This document shows positions 1-10,760 of a stretch of DNA of 64,000 bases, piece by piece; within the stretch, counting starts at the first letter, position 1; each line of letters begins with the position of its first letter. The notes below the pieces were generated by a model that was not told the DNA's origin, did not search any database, and saw nothing but the letters and a program-made list of their open reading frames with translations. The position numbers and the translations under genes were made by a program. The DNA comes from Talaromyces rugulosus (lineage: Eukaryota; Ascomycota; Eurotiomycetes; Eurotiales; Trichocomaceae), in the NCBI RefSeq assembly GCF_013368755.1, contig NC_049565.1, positions 3,224,001 through 3,288,000 of the forward strand, read 5' to 3'.

Positions 1-1682
1 GTCATAATGGCCCTCGGCAACATGAGGTCCAATCACCTCCACATGAAGAAACGCCTGGCGAATAAGTTCCTCCATGCCCTATCAGAAGTTAGAAGATCGA
101 TCGAGAGAAACAGGGTGTTTGATGATACTTGCCTGCCAAGTACTACATAGGTGGAAAGGAAAGTTGAATTTTCTGCCTACAGCGTCCTTGAACTTGATAG
201 GTTTCTTCTTTTCCGGAGGAGGCTTGTTAGCTGCGGCTTCTTCTGCCGCTTTTTTGGCCTCTGCTGCAGCAGCAGCTGCAGCTTCGTCTGCTACCTTTTT
301 GGCTTCTTCTGCCGCAGCCGCGGCCGCTTCCTCTGCAGCTTTCTTAGCATCTGCTGCCGCCGCCGCTGCCATCTCTTCGGCAGCTTTCTGGGCTTTGACA
401 GCCTCTTCGGCAGATTTCTTTTCAAATTCCTGATTCGCAGCTGCTGTGGCCTTTGCAGCCGCTTCATCCGCTATTCTCTTCTCCGCAGCTGCTCTTTCTT
501 CTGCGGCAAGTTTGTCTGCGGCGGCCTTTACCATTGCAGCTTCACGCGCGGCATCTCTCGCCTCGCGATCTGCTCGTTCGTCCAGTATTAATTTCTCCAG
601 TCGAGCAATAGCTTCATCTTTCGCCGGGTCTGCCTGAGACGTCGCCGAAGGAGATTCAGACTTTTGAGGAATTTGCCCAAAAAAAGGATGCCCAACAACT
701 CCGCCGGGATAGTTTTGATTGTAAGGAAAATACCCACCAGGGCTGTACGGGATGAGATCTGGCGGGGGGTAAGGCGCACCACCATAGGGTGAGTTGGCAT
801 GAGGTGGCATCATATGGGCCAACGGTTGCTCAGGAGGACTTTGTCCTCGACTTCGATTGCGGGAATCTGGTGCATGGTGGTGTGGAAGATGACCGGGATG
901 CCCAGGATGCTGGTCAGGGCTGAACAATGGTGGAATGCCACCATGTTGTGCTGGAGGAAACTGCGATGACGCGTATCCATAGGGCGGAGGGTGCGCGTAC
1001 TGACCGGGACCGGAGCGACCCATATGACCGAGTCTTACCAGTTGATCGGATGGATGGTGCTGGTGCGTAGGCCCGGGATGACCAAATTGTAAATGCCCCA
1101 TCCCCCCTTGTTGTAATGCATTATAGGACGGCCCTGAGGACGAGCTTTGCGCGTATGGGGGCACCGGTGGCCAATTCCGCCTATCGCGTGGTTGTCGAGC
1201 GTAATTAGGTTCAAGGCCTTCTTCTTCACCTGAGTCCAGGCTTTCAGGCGACTCGTCTGGCGACCGACGGTGACGCGCCGCCCTCTGAGGGGGCAACTCC
1301 GTCCCAATGTCTCGCCGCGAGTAGCGACGACCAGACCTTGAGCGGGACTCGGGGATGGGGTTGCGACTGTGGCGTGAAGTTCTTGGACGAGACGCTGAAT
1401 CGGATCTTAATTCGTCAGGATAATGCAAATGCTGCACATGGTCCCATTCGTCGTCGTAGTCTTGGTAGCCGTTGCTGGCTGTCACGGATGGCGGAGACAC
1501 GTCGACGCCAGAGGAATCGTCCTCGTCACCAACAGACGAGCGATCCGAATCTTCAGGGCTGTCTTGATTTATGGTGACACTGAACCTGCCAAAGTGAGTC
1601 AGCACGGAGGGAACGTTTAACAGCATATTTGGTGTGTATGTGTGTGTGTATGTTTTTGCGGTCTGCACACCACTTACGGCAT
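1..1682 (-). CDS. Ubiquitin-like (ULD) domain protein, 3' end off window
   Basis: Large fungal protein with a disordered Pro/His/Gly/Ser-rich N-terminal half, then an Ala/Glu/Lys-rich predicted coiled coil (about 1.0-0.2 kb), then the start of a ubiquitin-like domain (KFKDAVGRKFNFPF, then GMEELIRQAF). The open frame upstream of 1682 has no ATG. A five-base first exon (ATG CC, 1678-1682) joins over a 92 nt intron (donor GTAAGT at 1677, acceptor GGCAG at 1586) to give MPFSVTINQD, which I prefer as the start. A 54 nt intron (79-132) has a GC donor (CAG|GCAAGT) and splices W-Q to G-M-E-E in frame; the gene runs off the left edge. Function is unknown; similar proteins are widespread in Eurotiales. 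Confidence 0.75.
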
Positions 1683-2751
1683 GGATAAGAGTCTTTGGCG
1701 GGGTAGCGCTCTCTATGAGAGAAGGCGACAACGGCGACGAGGAGCGAACTGCGTGTGACGACAGGCTGGAGAGTGGTGCGACCTCGATCTGAGCGATGAT
1801 TGACGGTGCTAGAGAGCAAAATCATAACTTGGTGCGAAGGGATGGTGCATTAACCAGAGGCGTCTTCCTTCATCAGGGCGAGCATGCATAATAGTCGGGT
1901 CGGTTAGTTGGTCAAGAAATAAATAGAGGAGGCGAACTGGGAGCATGCAAGGTACATTATACCGCCACTGCGTAGTCTGCCTAGGGTTGGGTACATCTGA
2001 GAGTCGCCTGGGCTGGCGCTGGAATTCAGAGAGAGGGAGGACGAGTGTGCCTAAAGGCGCAGAGAGAGAGGAGTTGGGCACAGGCCTGGATGAGGCAGGG
2101 AGGGGCGATCCGGGACCCAAAACAAACAAACTAACTAGGCGGTAGTGTGTGTGTACCTGTCACACCAACCAACTAAGAATAATATGGCTTTCTTGCGAAA
2201 ATAATAAATATGTAAACAAATACCATTTTATTAATAATTCAAGGTGGAAAAAAAAAAATTTCTGCCGGGTACACAACCTCAACTTAAGCCTCAACAAGCA
2301 AATTCGGTCTACACGCCATACTATCGACAATAGTGCCCGTGAAACCAAGAATTTTGCTGCCCAAGCCCACCTGGTTACGTCGTGGTATGGCATGGTCGTA
2401 CATGGCACCGTATACGCCCTTGTCAAGACGTTCTCAGGCCCCCAGCTGCTCAGCATTCCACAGGGGGAGTGACGACCAGGCAGGTCAGTCATATGGAGAC
2501 TGAGAGCAAGCCCGGGTCATACTTGCCACATCATACAGGCTCATGCTCCCGGTCCTAACTTGGGCTTTTTTCTGTCAGGTAGGTCTGACAAAGAGAGCTT
2601 CGATCTTTCTAGAACTACACTTGGGCAGCACATAAGCGAACCCAACCCCAATGCCAAAAGTGGTCCAATATGATTAACGCCGTGATTGATTGCGCCACTG
2701 GAAGGCGAATGTTATGAGTAGCTACCACGCCTCAATCCATATCCTTCCGGG
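1683..2751. other. Intergenic region without recognised gene
   Basis: It lies between the divergent 5' side of the ULD-domain gene and the 3' end of EMC2. Short open frames exist on both strands, but none has a recognisable domain or good splice structure. A GT-rich tract lies near 2144-2156. It probably holds the promoter and 5' UTR of the ULD gene. Confidence 0.5.
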
Positions 2752-3897
2752 CTACTTCCGCTGCACTAGCTCCTTCAAAGCAAGGAGGTCGCCTTGGGCT
2801 CCATGTGGGGTGGACTGCGATTGTTGCGAACGTACAAGGTCCTCTGATTTGTGCAGAGCCATTGATTTGACTTCCTCGACGACTTCTTTTGACGGCACTT
2901 TGGCGCCACTCGTGTTGTTGCCTGACAGGTATTCGATGAGTTTGGAGGTAACCTGTTGTCCGAGAGCAAATGATCAGCACAGGTATTTGAAAATCGTCCA
3001 TCGTGTTTCGCGCAAAATTGGTTTGGCAGGGGGTGCTGATAGGATGTATTACCAGAATGAGGCCATATAATGCCCTTGCAAAGCTGTCGCAAAGCTCGAG
3101 ACTCCTTAGGAAATGTCTCATTGACCTCGCCAATATTTGTGCAGAAGAGCCATCGACAGTTGTAGAGGTGGTTGAAATGTAGAGGAGTTCGCCAAGACGT
3201 GCATGAAGCTATCGACCATGTAAATTGTGTGATTCCGCGATATATGGCACATCAACGAGCGACACTTACGTTCCATGAATTAGGTATCACTAGCAGTGCT
3301 TCCTCCACGCTGAATATTGCTTGCGCACTCATGGCATTGGATTGATAACAGTCTGCCAGCTCGCACCATGCCTCGGCGTCGGTCGGAAAAGCCTCGACGT
3401 AGTCCACCAATGCCGATATAGCCTCATCGTCTCGGCCTAATGAACGTAGTAGGGCTGCTCGGCGTTTCAGAATAGGCTGTTGCACCACGTTAGTTCATAA
3501 CCGTAGAAAAAAATTGCTAAAAACTGACCACGTTGACGGCATTCTCTTTGAGGATATTGTCATAATCTTGCAGAATGCTCTGTAAAGTTGAAGTGTCCTT
3601 TGCTGTAGCTTCCTGGTATAGACCTCTCAATCCCATAATCCGTTCATTAGCTGGACCAAACCGATCTGTCAGGCGATTCAGGCAAAGGTGCGCAGATTTA
3701 TCGTCGCCAGTGCGCAGGCAAACAAGTAAAAGATACTCATAGGTCGCCCATTGATCAGAGCTCTCTGCTGCTGTCAAGGGGGCCCACGATGCAAAGGAGT
3801 TTTGTAAGAAAGCAGGGGCCTGCTGTGAAGCATGAAGGGCAGAGCTTGGATGCGATAAGCCGAAGCTTTGGTCACCAACACTTTGAATCACGTCCAT
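2752..3897 (-). CDS. EMC2: ER membrane protein complex subunit 2 (EMC2/Oca3-like)
   Basis: TPR-repeat subunit of the ER membrane complex, which inserts tail-anchored and multipass proteins into the ER membrane. Four exons join in frame: 3897-3530 (last base 3529), 3476-3270, 3208-3053 and 2952-2752, for 310 aa. Introns: 3477-3528 (donor GTCAGT), 3209-3269 (GTAAGT), 2953-3052 (GTAATA). Family blocks are clear: NVPILKRRAALLRSLG, FPTDAEAWCELADCYQ, then NSWN spliced to LHARLGELLYIS, and a C-terminus ending KELVQRK. ATG at 3897 is the first in frame. A pogo element lies 233 bp upstream, in the promoter shared with the divergent AP-3 delta gene. Confidence 0.88.
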
Positions 3898-4130
3898 TGA
3901 AAGGCATTGATAGGCATAATAATAAAATGCCTTGGTGAGGTGAGGTTTAAGCGTTCGAGCTGGTACGGAGTTATCTCGCGGCCGACCTAGTACGTACTGT
4001 CATGATTACAGGCGGTCAGGAAATGCACCAATCAAAGCCTTCAGCTCCGGGTACATAAATACATAACAATACACTGGGGGTCATTTAAGACTAGCGCTCC
4101 GCGGCGTATTACATAACACCTCATGTGCTA

Positions 4131-4178
4131 ACGTAATCGGTAAGCGAGCCGCCACTGCAAGCGAGCCGCCACTTCCGC
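4131..4178 (+). repeat. Left TIR of pogo-like element
   Basis: It begins ACGTAATCGG and contains a 17 bp direct tandem duplication of the form (T/C)AAGCGAGCCGCCACT, probably paired transposase-binding sites. It is identical over 48 bp to the reverse complement of the right end. Confidence 0.92.
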
Positions 4179-4247
4179 CCGAAAATGCAATCTATATAAA
4201 TTTCAAATCTCAATTTTATACCCAAAATATTAATTATATATAAAAAA

Positions 4248-5915
4248 TTAATTACCAGTACGATTAGGACATCCAGTTATTCTATGTCCTGCAATACCAC
4301 AACCGCTGCAGCGAAATTGACGTCGTACAGGCGGTTGAGAGACTGGAAGCTCTGGCTCGACCGGAGCAGTAGTAACAGTTTGAGATGCCTCAATCTGACC
4401 CTGTATAAGCGCCTGAGCTTCTTCTCTGGTGATTCCTTGCTCATGGGATATCTGCTTTCTAGATCGTCTGCGTTTTTGCTTCTCTTTCTCATGTGCAGCT
4501 CGTAGATCATGAACTTCCTTTCGTACAATCTGAAGCTCATTAATACTCATCTCATAAGCTTTTGACATGCGATTAATTGCCTCATCAATAACTTCAGAGG
4601 GACTCCTTGTACGCCGGCTTATCCGCTTTTTTATTGTGCTTAATTGGCGCTTAAATTGACGTGGATTTTGAGGTGTTTGTAAGCAGGATGATTGTGTATT
4701 GCTTGATCGACTTGGAGGGGGTGTAGGAGTCCTTAATTGGATAGTAAGCTGTTGATAAACTCGATTTGGATCAAATGGCATTAATCCAGTTGCTGCAAAG
4801 CCGTTCCGAATAGTCTCAGCTTTATATGCCACCGTACGGGCCTCTGGAAATGCAGTAAGAAAGTCGATTTTGTCGATATGATTAAATCCAAGCCTCATCC
4901 GCTGTTCAACAAGCTGTCCATATTGCCGTTTTAAAACCGCAAAACAGCTGACATCAAGAGGCTGTAAAAGGTGTGAAGAATGAGGAGGCATACAGACTGG
5001 AATAATACTATTCTCAGTGCAAATTTGGTCAAATTCCGCAGTCAGATGGCTTCCATGGCCATCAAGAATCAACATTCGATATCTTCCCATCGTGCGGCCA
5101 TTGGTAAGAGGAATGAAGTGATTAATGAGCCAATCTATTCCAATCTTATCTGTAGTCCATCCGTTGTCGCTAATATTAATTCTCCAATCCTCTGGAAGAG
5201 TCTCAAACCAGCCTTCTTGAGAGTATTTTGTTGCTTTGAAGATCACATATGAAGGTAAAGCCCACCCAGTAGAATTAACTGCCTCAATTGAAGTTACCCA
5301 TTCTCGATTGCCAGGTTGTAATAGCTTTGGACGAGCATATCGATCGCTTCCAGTAATGACTTTTGCAGTTGCGCAAAGTCCCATAGCAAAGCCAGTCTCA
5401 TCGAAGTTGTAAATATCTTCCGGTAAGATACCATATTGTAATATAGCCTCTTGTACAGATCCAAAATATTCTTGAATTATCTTTGGATCTTCGCATTTAG
5501 CGCGCTCATAGTTATATCTTCGTGAAAATCTTGATTTGAGCTCTGAGCGACGTTGAACTAGATTGTATACCCATTTCTCTCCAACCTGTTGATTTCCATG
5601 TTGTGCAAGTAAAATATTGGCCATATCTCGTACCATAGATGGTCGGGGAGGTAATCCTCGCTTATCTAGGTCCAATATCCATTGAACAAGCGATTCCTCT
5701 TCAAATTTATTCAATTTATGGTTATTGGCGCGTGTTTGAGATCTTTGTTGAGTGCCGTTTAGTCGATCTCGTAGAGTTGTCCGAGGAACATTATAAATCT
5801 TTGCCGCTCGTCCAATAGTCGAGATTTTTTTATTTTGTAAATCGGAAATAGCTAATAAGAGTCTTCCCTCTTGTTCCTGAGAATTTGACTGGTTTTCATT
5901 GCGAATTGGTGGCAT
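4248..5915 (-). CDS. Pogo/Fot1-family DDE transposase
   Basis: 555 aa, single exon, ATG at 5915. An N-terminal psq-type helix-turn-helix (IGRAAKIYNVPRTTLRDRL, residues about 30-55) is followed by a CENP-B-type DNA-binding segment (about 70-140). The DDE_1 nuclease core shows the acid triad: NFDETGF, LDGHGSH and QPLDV; the last two acids are separated by 35 residues (DD35D). A basic region follows, then a C-terminal zinc knuckle (CSGCGIAGHRITGC). Length and order are those of full-length fungal pogo transposases, and no stop or frameshift is seen. It mobilises the surrounding element. Confidence 0.93.
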   Translation of the reverse strand: MPPIRNENQSNSQEQEGRLLLAISDLQNKKISTIGRAAKIYNVPRTTLRDRLNGTQQRSQTRANNHKLNKFEEESLVQWILDLDKRGLPPRPSMVRDMANILLAQHGNQQVGEKWVYNLVQRRSELKSRFSRRYNYERAKCEDPKIIQEYFGSVQEAILQYGILPEDIYNFDETGFAMGLCATAKVITGSDRYARPKLLQPGNREWVTSIEAVNSTGWALPSYVIFKATKYSQEGWFETLPEDWRINISDNGWTTDKIGIDWLINHFIPLTNGRTMGRYRMLILDGHGSHLTAEFDQICTENSIIPVCMPPHSSHLLQPLDVSCFAVLKRQYGQLVEQRMRLGFNHIDKIDFLTAFPEARTVAYKAETIRNGFAATGLMPFDPNRVYQQLTIQLRTPTPPPSRSSNTQSSCLQTPQNPRQFKRQLSTIKKRISRRTRSPSEVIDEAINRMSKAYEMSINELQIVRKEVHDLRAAHEKEKQKRRRSRKQISHEQGITREEAQALIQGQIEASQTVTTAPVEPELPVSQPPVRRQFRCSGCGIAGHRITGCPNRTGN

Positions 5916-5961
5916 ATTGGCGTGTTGAACAAATTGGAATTGTTATGGGACGCGTTTTTGA

Positions 5962-6009
5962 GCGGAAGTGGCGGCTCGCTTGCAGTGGCGGCTCGCTTAC
6001 CGATTACGT
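5962..6009 (-). repeat. Right TIR of pogo-like element
   Basis: Perfect inverted copy of 4131-4178, followed by TA at 6010-6011. Confidence 0.92.
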
Positions 6010-6119
6010 TATTCGAGATGATGATGATAAACCCCACTCTCACTTGATGTTATTGCACCAGATAAAACGCGAAGCTGGCAAGCCCACACGGGAGTGTGTA
6101 ATGGCTATTCTTTCTCAAA

Positions 6120-9100
6120 ATGTCTGCTGATTCCACATGTCTCCTCCCACCAACAAATGATGAGCTAATGGCGGCGGCAGGTTTGAAAAATCGCTCTATG
6201 ACCTCATTCGAGGTCTGAGGAGCCACCGGGGTAGTGAGGCTGAATATATCCAAAACAGCTTGAAAGAATGCAGGTCAGAGATCAAGTCACAGGATATGGG
6301 TATGCAGTCTCTTGTCTAGCTTTGCCAGCTCGACGGACCTTGTTTTCTTTTTGCTGATAATGATACCAGATAAAAAGACCATTGCTCTCTTAAAACTGAT
6401 ATACCTGGAAATGTTTGGTTACGATATGTCTTGGGCATCCTTCCATGTGCTCGAAGTCATGTCTTCCCCCAAGTACCTGCAGAAGCGTGTCGGTTACTTA
6501 GCTGCGGCGCAAAGCTTTCGTGCCGAAACAGAAGTTCTGATGCTAGCGACAAACCTGCTCAAAAAGGTAGGCTCTCGAAAACAAAACAAAAAACATCCCC
6601 AGTTATGATATGGAGGCTTATATTCAACTCCAGGATGCCGTGTCGTCGTCAGTCATAAATCTCTCACTGCCACTAGCAACATTGCCACATATAATCACGC
6701 CTTCACTTTCGATGTCCTTGCTCAATGATTTGCTCCCGAGGCTTTCCCATTCAAACACGACGGTTCGCAAAAAAACGGTCGTTGTGCTCTATCGTATGGC
6801 TCTAGTCTATCCGGAAACCTTGAAACTAGCGTGGCCAAAGATGAAGGAACATCTGATGGATGACAACGAGGACAACAGTGTCATTGCTGCAACAGTCAAC
6901 GTTGTCTGTGAACTTGGGTGGAGAAGACCGCACGATTTCCTTCCCTTGGCCCCAAGGCTCTTTGAGCTTTTGGTTGATAGTGGAAATAATTGGATGGCCA
7001 TCAAAATCATAAAACTAGTAAGTCGGGCGTGGACCCCTCTGTAGGATATCAGAAAACTTATTCTCACAGTTTGCAACACTCATACCTTTGGAACCTCGTC
7101 TAATCCGGAAGTTGATGCGACCACTAATAAGCATTATCCAAACCACATCTGCAATGTCCCTCCTTTACGAATGTATCAATGGAATCATCCAAGGGGGCGT
7201 CCTCGGCGAAGCCGAAGGCACCCAAGAAGGTGATGAGATTGCTAGTTTATGTGTGACGAAACTCAGAGGGATGGTTGTTATGGATGCTGATCCCAATCGT
7301 ACGAGGCGTCCTTTCACCCAAGTTATCTGCATATCTAACCATATGAAACAGTCAAGTATGTCGCGCTTCTTGCATTCAATCGCATTGCGGTATCGCACCC
7401 CGAGCTTGTAGCAATGCAACAGGCTGTCATCATGGATTGTCTAGATGACGCGGACATCTCTATTAGACTCCAGGCGCTTGAGCTTGTTGTTCAGGTGGTC
7501 ACATCAGATTCTTTGCAAGGTATTGTCGATCGTCTCATTTCCCAATTGCTTAAGGGTCATGATTTGGATCTGGAGCACAATAAGGAGACATCCCAAGAGA
7601 TTGGTTCCGATACCAGTTCTCAACTATCCAGACCGCAGACTGGGAACCAAAAACTTCCGTCATCGATTGACCTGCCGGCTGAATATAGGAACGAAGTTTT
7701 CATTCGTATCCTCGACATCTGTTCTCGGGATAATTATTCTGATATCATTGATTTCGAGTGGTATGTCAACGTGTTGGGACAATTGATGAGACTCCTGCTT
7801 CGCCTGAACGTGGGCAGCTTTACCTTTTACAGTGATGATTCTATACAAGACTCCCCAGAAGCCGATATCGCAATGAGAATAGGGTCCGAAATTCGCAATA
7901 TTGCAGTCCGTGTGAAAGCAATCCGCAAGGAAGCCACTGGGACGGCTGAATCGTTTCTTTTCCTGGCTGATCATCAGCAAACACAGCGCACTGTTATATC
8001 TCCATATATCGGAGCGCTTGGGCCGGCGGCCTGGGTAGCAGGCGAATTTGCGGAATACCTGACCTTCCCTGATCGTGTTCTCAACATACTCATCAACCCA
8101 AATAGTGCGACATTGCCTAGTGGGACGTTGGCTCTCTACCTTCAAGCAATGCCCAAGGTGTTCTTGCAGCTGTTATCCTCTCGACTGGAATACAACACAA
8201 GCTCGTACGCCGAGCTTTCTATCATCCTTGCACGCCTGATCACATTTCTTGAAGAGCTAGGGGCACATCCTGATTTAGATGTTCAAGAGAGGGCGACTGA
8301 ATTCCTCGAACTTCTACGCTTATCAAAGGATGCCTTAGAGCCACGATTAGATGAAACCCAACAGCCGCCATTTTTACTAACCGGAGTTATTCCCGGTATT
8401 TTCAGAGGGTTTGATCTGAACTCCGTAGCAATCGGTGCGCAGAAGAAAGTTCCGCTTCCTGGGAACCTAGACCTGAATGAACCAATAAACGATATTCTGC
8501 CACGATCCCTCGATGGATCTATGGAATCATGGCTGGAGGCTGAAGGATATAGCAGTATTCACAGTTTTTATTACACACAACAGGATCTGACACCTGTTCA
8601 GTGGGATATTTCGTCAGGAGCACAATCAGACAACAGCTCCCAAATCGCGGAACACTCGAAGGAGTCTACCAAATCTTCTGATTACCGCTCAGTTCGCCGG
8701 AATCAGAACAGAGATGACCCCTTTTATATTGGACAGGAAGACGAAGGTTTCAAGAGGACCGGTCCTTATAACGTTCTCGACTTTCAAAACGAAGATCTCG
8801 ATATAGATTCTATCCCTATTATTGATCTCAAGGCGGGAGGCGGAACTGGTAATGATTCCACGACAGGTATTCAAAACATCGAGGCAGGAGTTCGCACGCG
8901 ACCTGAAAAGTTTGAAATTGCCGCCGATGAGACGATTGATATTGATGAAAATTTGTCTCCGGAGACCATTGAAAACAAGGCCGACTCTAAGGCCCGTTTA
9001 CAACGAAATCTACTACAGGTGGATTCTAGTGGACTCCAACGTTTGACTCTTAGTGATACTCAACAAACGCTACTCGAACCATCCCGACCCGTCCAGGGTC

Positions 9101-9297
9101 CAGAGGAGCTGGAGATGGCCGAGGCTATGCGGAAGATAGAAGGCCTTCGGTTGAAGATGCAAAGAGAATCCGAGCGTGTCAATGTTGATGGAATACCTCC
9201 GGATGGAACTCTTATAAAGAAAAAGAAGACGAAAAAGAAGAAAAAGCCAACGGCCACTGATTTATCCGACGCAAATACAGGGGCGTCTGGTCCATAG
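6120..9297 (+). CDS. APL5: AP-3 adaptor complex subunit delta
   Basis: Large subunit of the AP-3 clathrin-adaptor complex that sorts cargo from Golgi/endosome to the vacuole. Exons 6181-6299, 6370-6566, 6634-7017, 7070-7298 and 7352-9297 join in frame through introns of 52-70 nt. The adaptin N-terminal HEAT-like solenoid is unmistakable (FEKSLYDLIRGLRSHRGS, KLIYLEMFGYDMSWASFHVL, CELGWRRPHDFLPLAPRLFE, IMDCLDDADISIRLQALE), and the tail is Lys-rich. No in-frame ATG precedes FEKS after an upstream TGA, so the ATG is probably split by an intron. The best candidate is AT at 6120-6121 plus G at 6181 (59 nt intron, weak GTCTGC donor), giving about 958 aa; that first exon is uncertain. A pogo element ends 110 bp upstream of it. 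Confidence 0.9.
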
Positions 9298-9508
9298 TTG
9301 GATACGCAATTTATACGCAAATGCTGACGTCTTTGTTGGGGTATAGCGGTTCTGTTATCAACATACAGGACAATGATCAAACTTTGTGTAACCATGCGAA
9401 TTTAACACGTATCACCATGTGACATAATAAAGGACCAGTTGAACAATCTCCCTCATTCCTCGAATACAAGTATTTGTACACTAGCGCGCTGCTATACGCC
9501 CGAATCGT

Positions 9509-9863
9509 TTAGAAAAAGGAAGTGATTGTTGACCATATTTCCGGAAGGATCTTCAAGAGTTCAAAGGCCAATCCACCACAGACAACAAATGCAAGTAGAA
9601 CTATTTCAGCTTCAATCAGCGACAAGCCAAAGCTCGATTTCCATAACTGATTCACATACCGACCCACCCGATCGATACCGGGGACTTCTGCTTTTGGCTC
9701 TTTTTGCTGACGGTGGTTTCTGGCTTCCCTCGTTTCGCGGCTTCGTGCTTCGCAAACTTCTCATTTGCTTTCCTCTGCTTCGGTGTTTGCGCCTTTGAGA
9801 ATGATAGACATGATTAGCAACCTAGACCAAATATTCTGCGAGTATTGGAGATCATCTCACCAT
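9509..9863 (-). CDS. YSY6: RAMP4/Ysy6-like ribosome-associated ER membrane protein
   Basis: 75 aa tail-anchored protein of the SERP1/RAMP4/Ysy6 family, which binds the ribosome-Sec61 translocon and is linked to ER stress. It is spread over three small exons: the ATG alone (9863-9861), 9792-9660 and 9600-9509. Introns are 9793-9860 (donor GTGAGA directly after ATG) and 9601-9659 (GTATGT). The translation starts MAQTPKQRKANEKFAKHEA, has the family block SPVSIGWV, and ends with one hydrophobic anchor (VLLAFVVCGGLAFELLKIL). It is convergent with AP-3 delta, with 211 bp between the stop codons. Confidence 0.88.
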
Positions 9864-10760
9864 ATTGAGTGACTGCGACAAAGAAAAAGGAGCTTGATTC
9901 GGAATTGAGGATGTGTCGAAGATGATGATGCGATGCGGCCAAGCTGGCCACTTATCAGTTATCAGCGGAGCTAATCGTTGAGCTAGTTGATTGGCCTAGC
10001 TAGTTTGTAGCTGGATCCTGTCCGGCGCGATGTGGCCTCTCACAATAGTTAAATATTATTATTCTACTAAAAAATAGTATGTATTATTTTTTTTAGAGAT
10101 ATTTCATTGTTAAAATGTTTGATATAAAGCTTCCATTAATGATACTATTATAAATTATAATTTATTAAAAAGTACTACGTATTATATAATAAAAACTAAG
10201 AAAACAGTAGTCTATTCCATTATATTTATCAAAATTTGAAGTCACATTAAGTTTTAAAATAGAATAAAGAATAAAGTCCTTAATATTCTAGTTTCTTTGC
10301 TGCAGTAGCTTACTGAGTGAATACTCTTTCTCGCAAGCCGTGATATTTAGGGCTATTTTTATTTCCTCCGCAAGACTAAACCCTGTTGATTTCAATACAA
10401 ACTAGATAGATCACTCAAGATTAGATCTCATCATGAATTAATCCCCTATCAGATCTTAATTACTGGGGATCGGGGTCGCTTCCCAAAAGGTTTAATCTAT
10501 ATAGAAGCAGTCCCAGTATTTTGGCCACGGAATACGTAATCCGAAAAAAATAAGCCCAAGCGCCTTCTATGTGAGATAAGCTTTGGCATAGGTCCTAATC
10601 CAAAGAAAAAAATATCCATGGTATTAATTGGAAATCAAATATCGCCTTATATCGGCTCTTAGAAAGGTTCCTAGTGCAAGCCAGAAGTCGGAAACACCGA
10701 GTCCCTAAAAAAAAAAAAAAAGAAGCTTTGCATTAATTTGCCACGTTACAGATGAGGGTT
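9864..10760. other. AT-rich intergenic region
   Basis: No coding region seen. From about 10040 to 10300 it is strongly AT-rich, possibly RIP-mutated repeat remains. A poly-A tract of about 17 lies near 10707-10722, beside the 3' end of the ankyrin gene. Confidence 0.5.

Larger units (their letters stand above)
4131..6009 (-). mobile_element. Pogo/Fot1-like DNA transposon, apparently complete
   Basis: 1879 bp element bounded by perfect 48 bp TIRs (4131-4178 and 5962-6009) and flanked by TA on both sides (4129-4130, 6010-6011), the expected Tc1/mariner-pogo target duplication. It contains one uninterrupted transposase frame on the minus strand. Perfect TIRs and an intact frame suggest recent, possibly still competent, insertion. 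It occupies the intergenic space between EMC2 and AP-3 delta. Confidence 0.92.

Noticed and set aside
74..591. Plus-strand Ala/Ser- or Phe/Cys-rich frames opposite the ULD gene
   Set aside because: They are mirror frames of the GCx-rich coiled-coil coding sequence on the minus strand.
2149..2492. Overlapping frames of about 110 aa on both strands
   Set aside because: No domain, no splice support, AT-rich sequence; probably untranslated or intergenic DNA.
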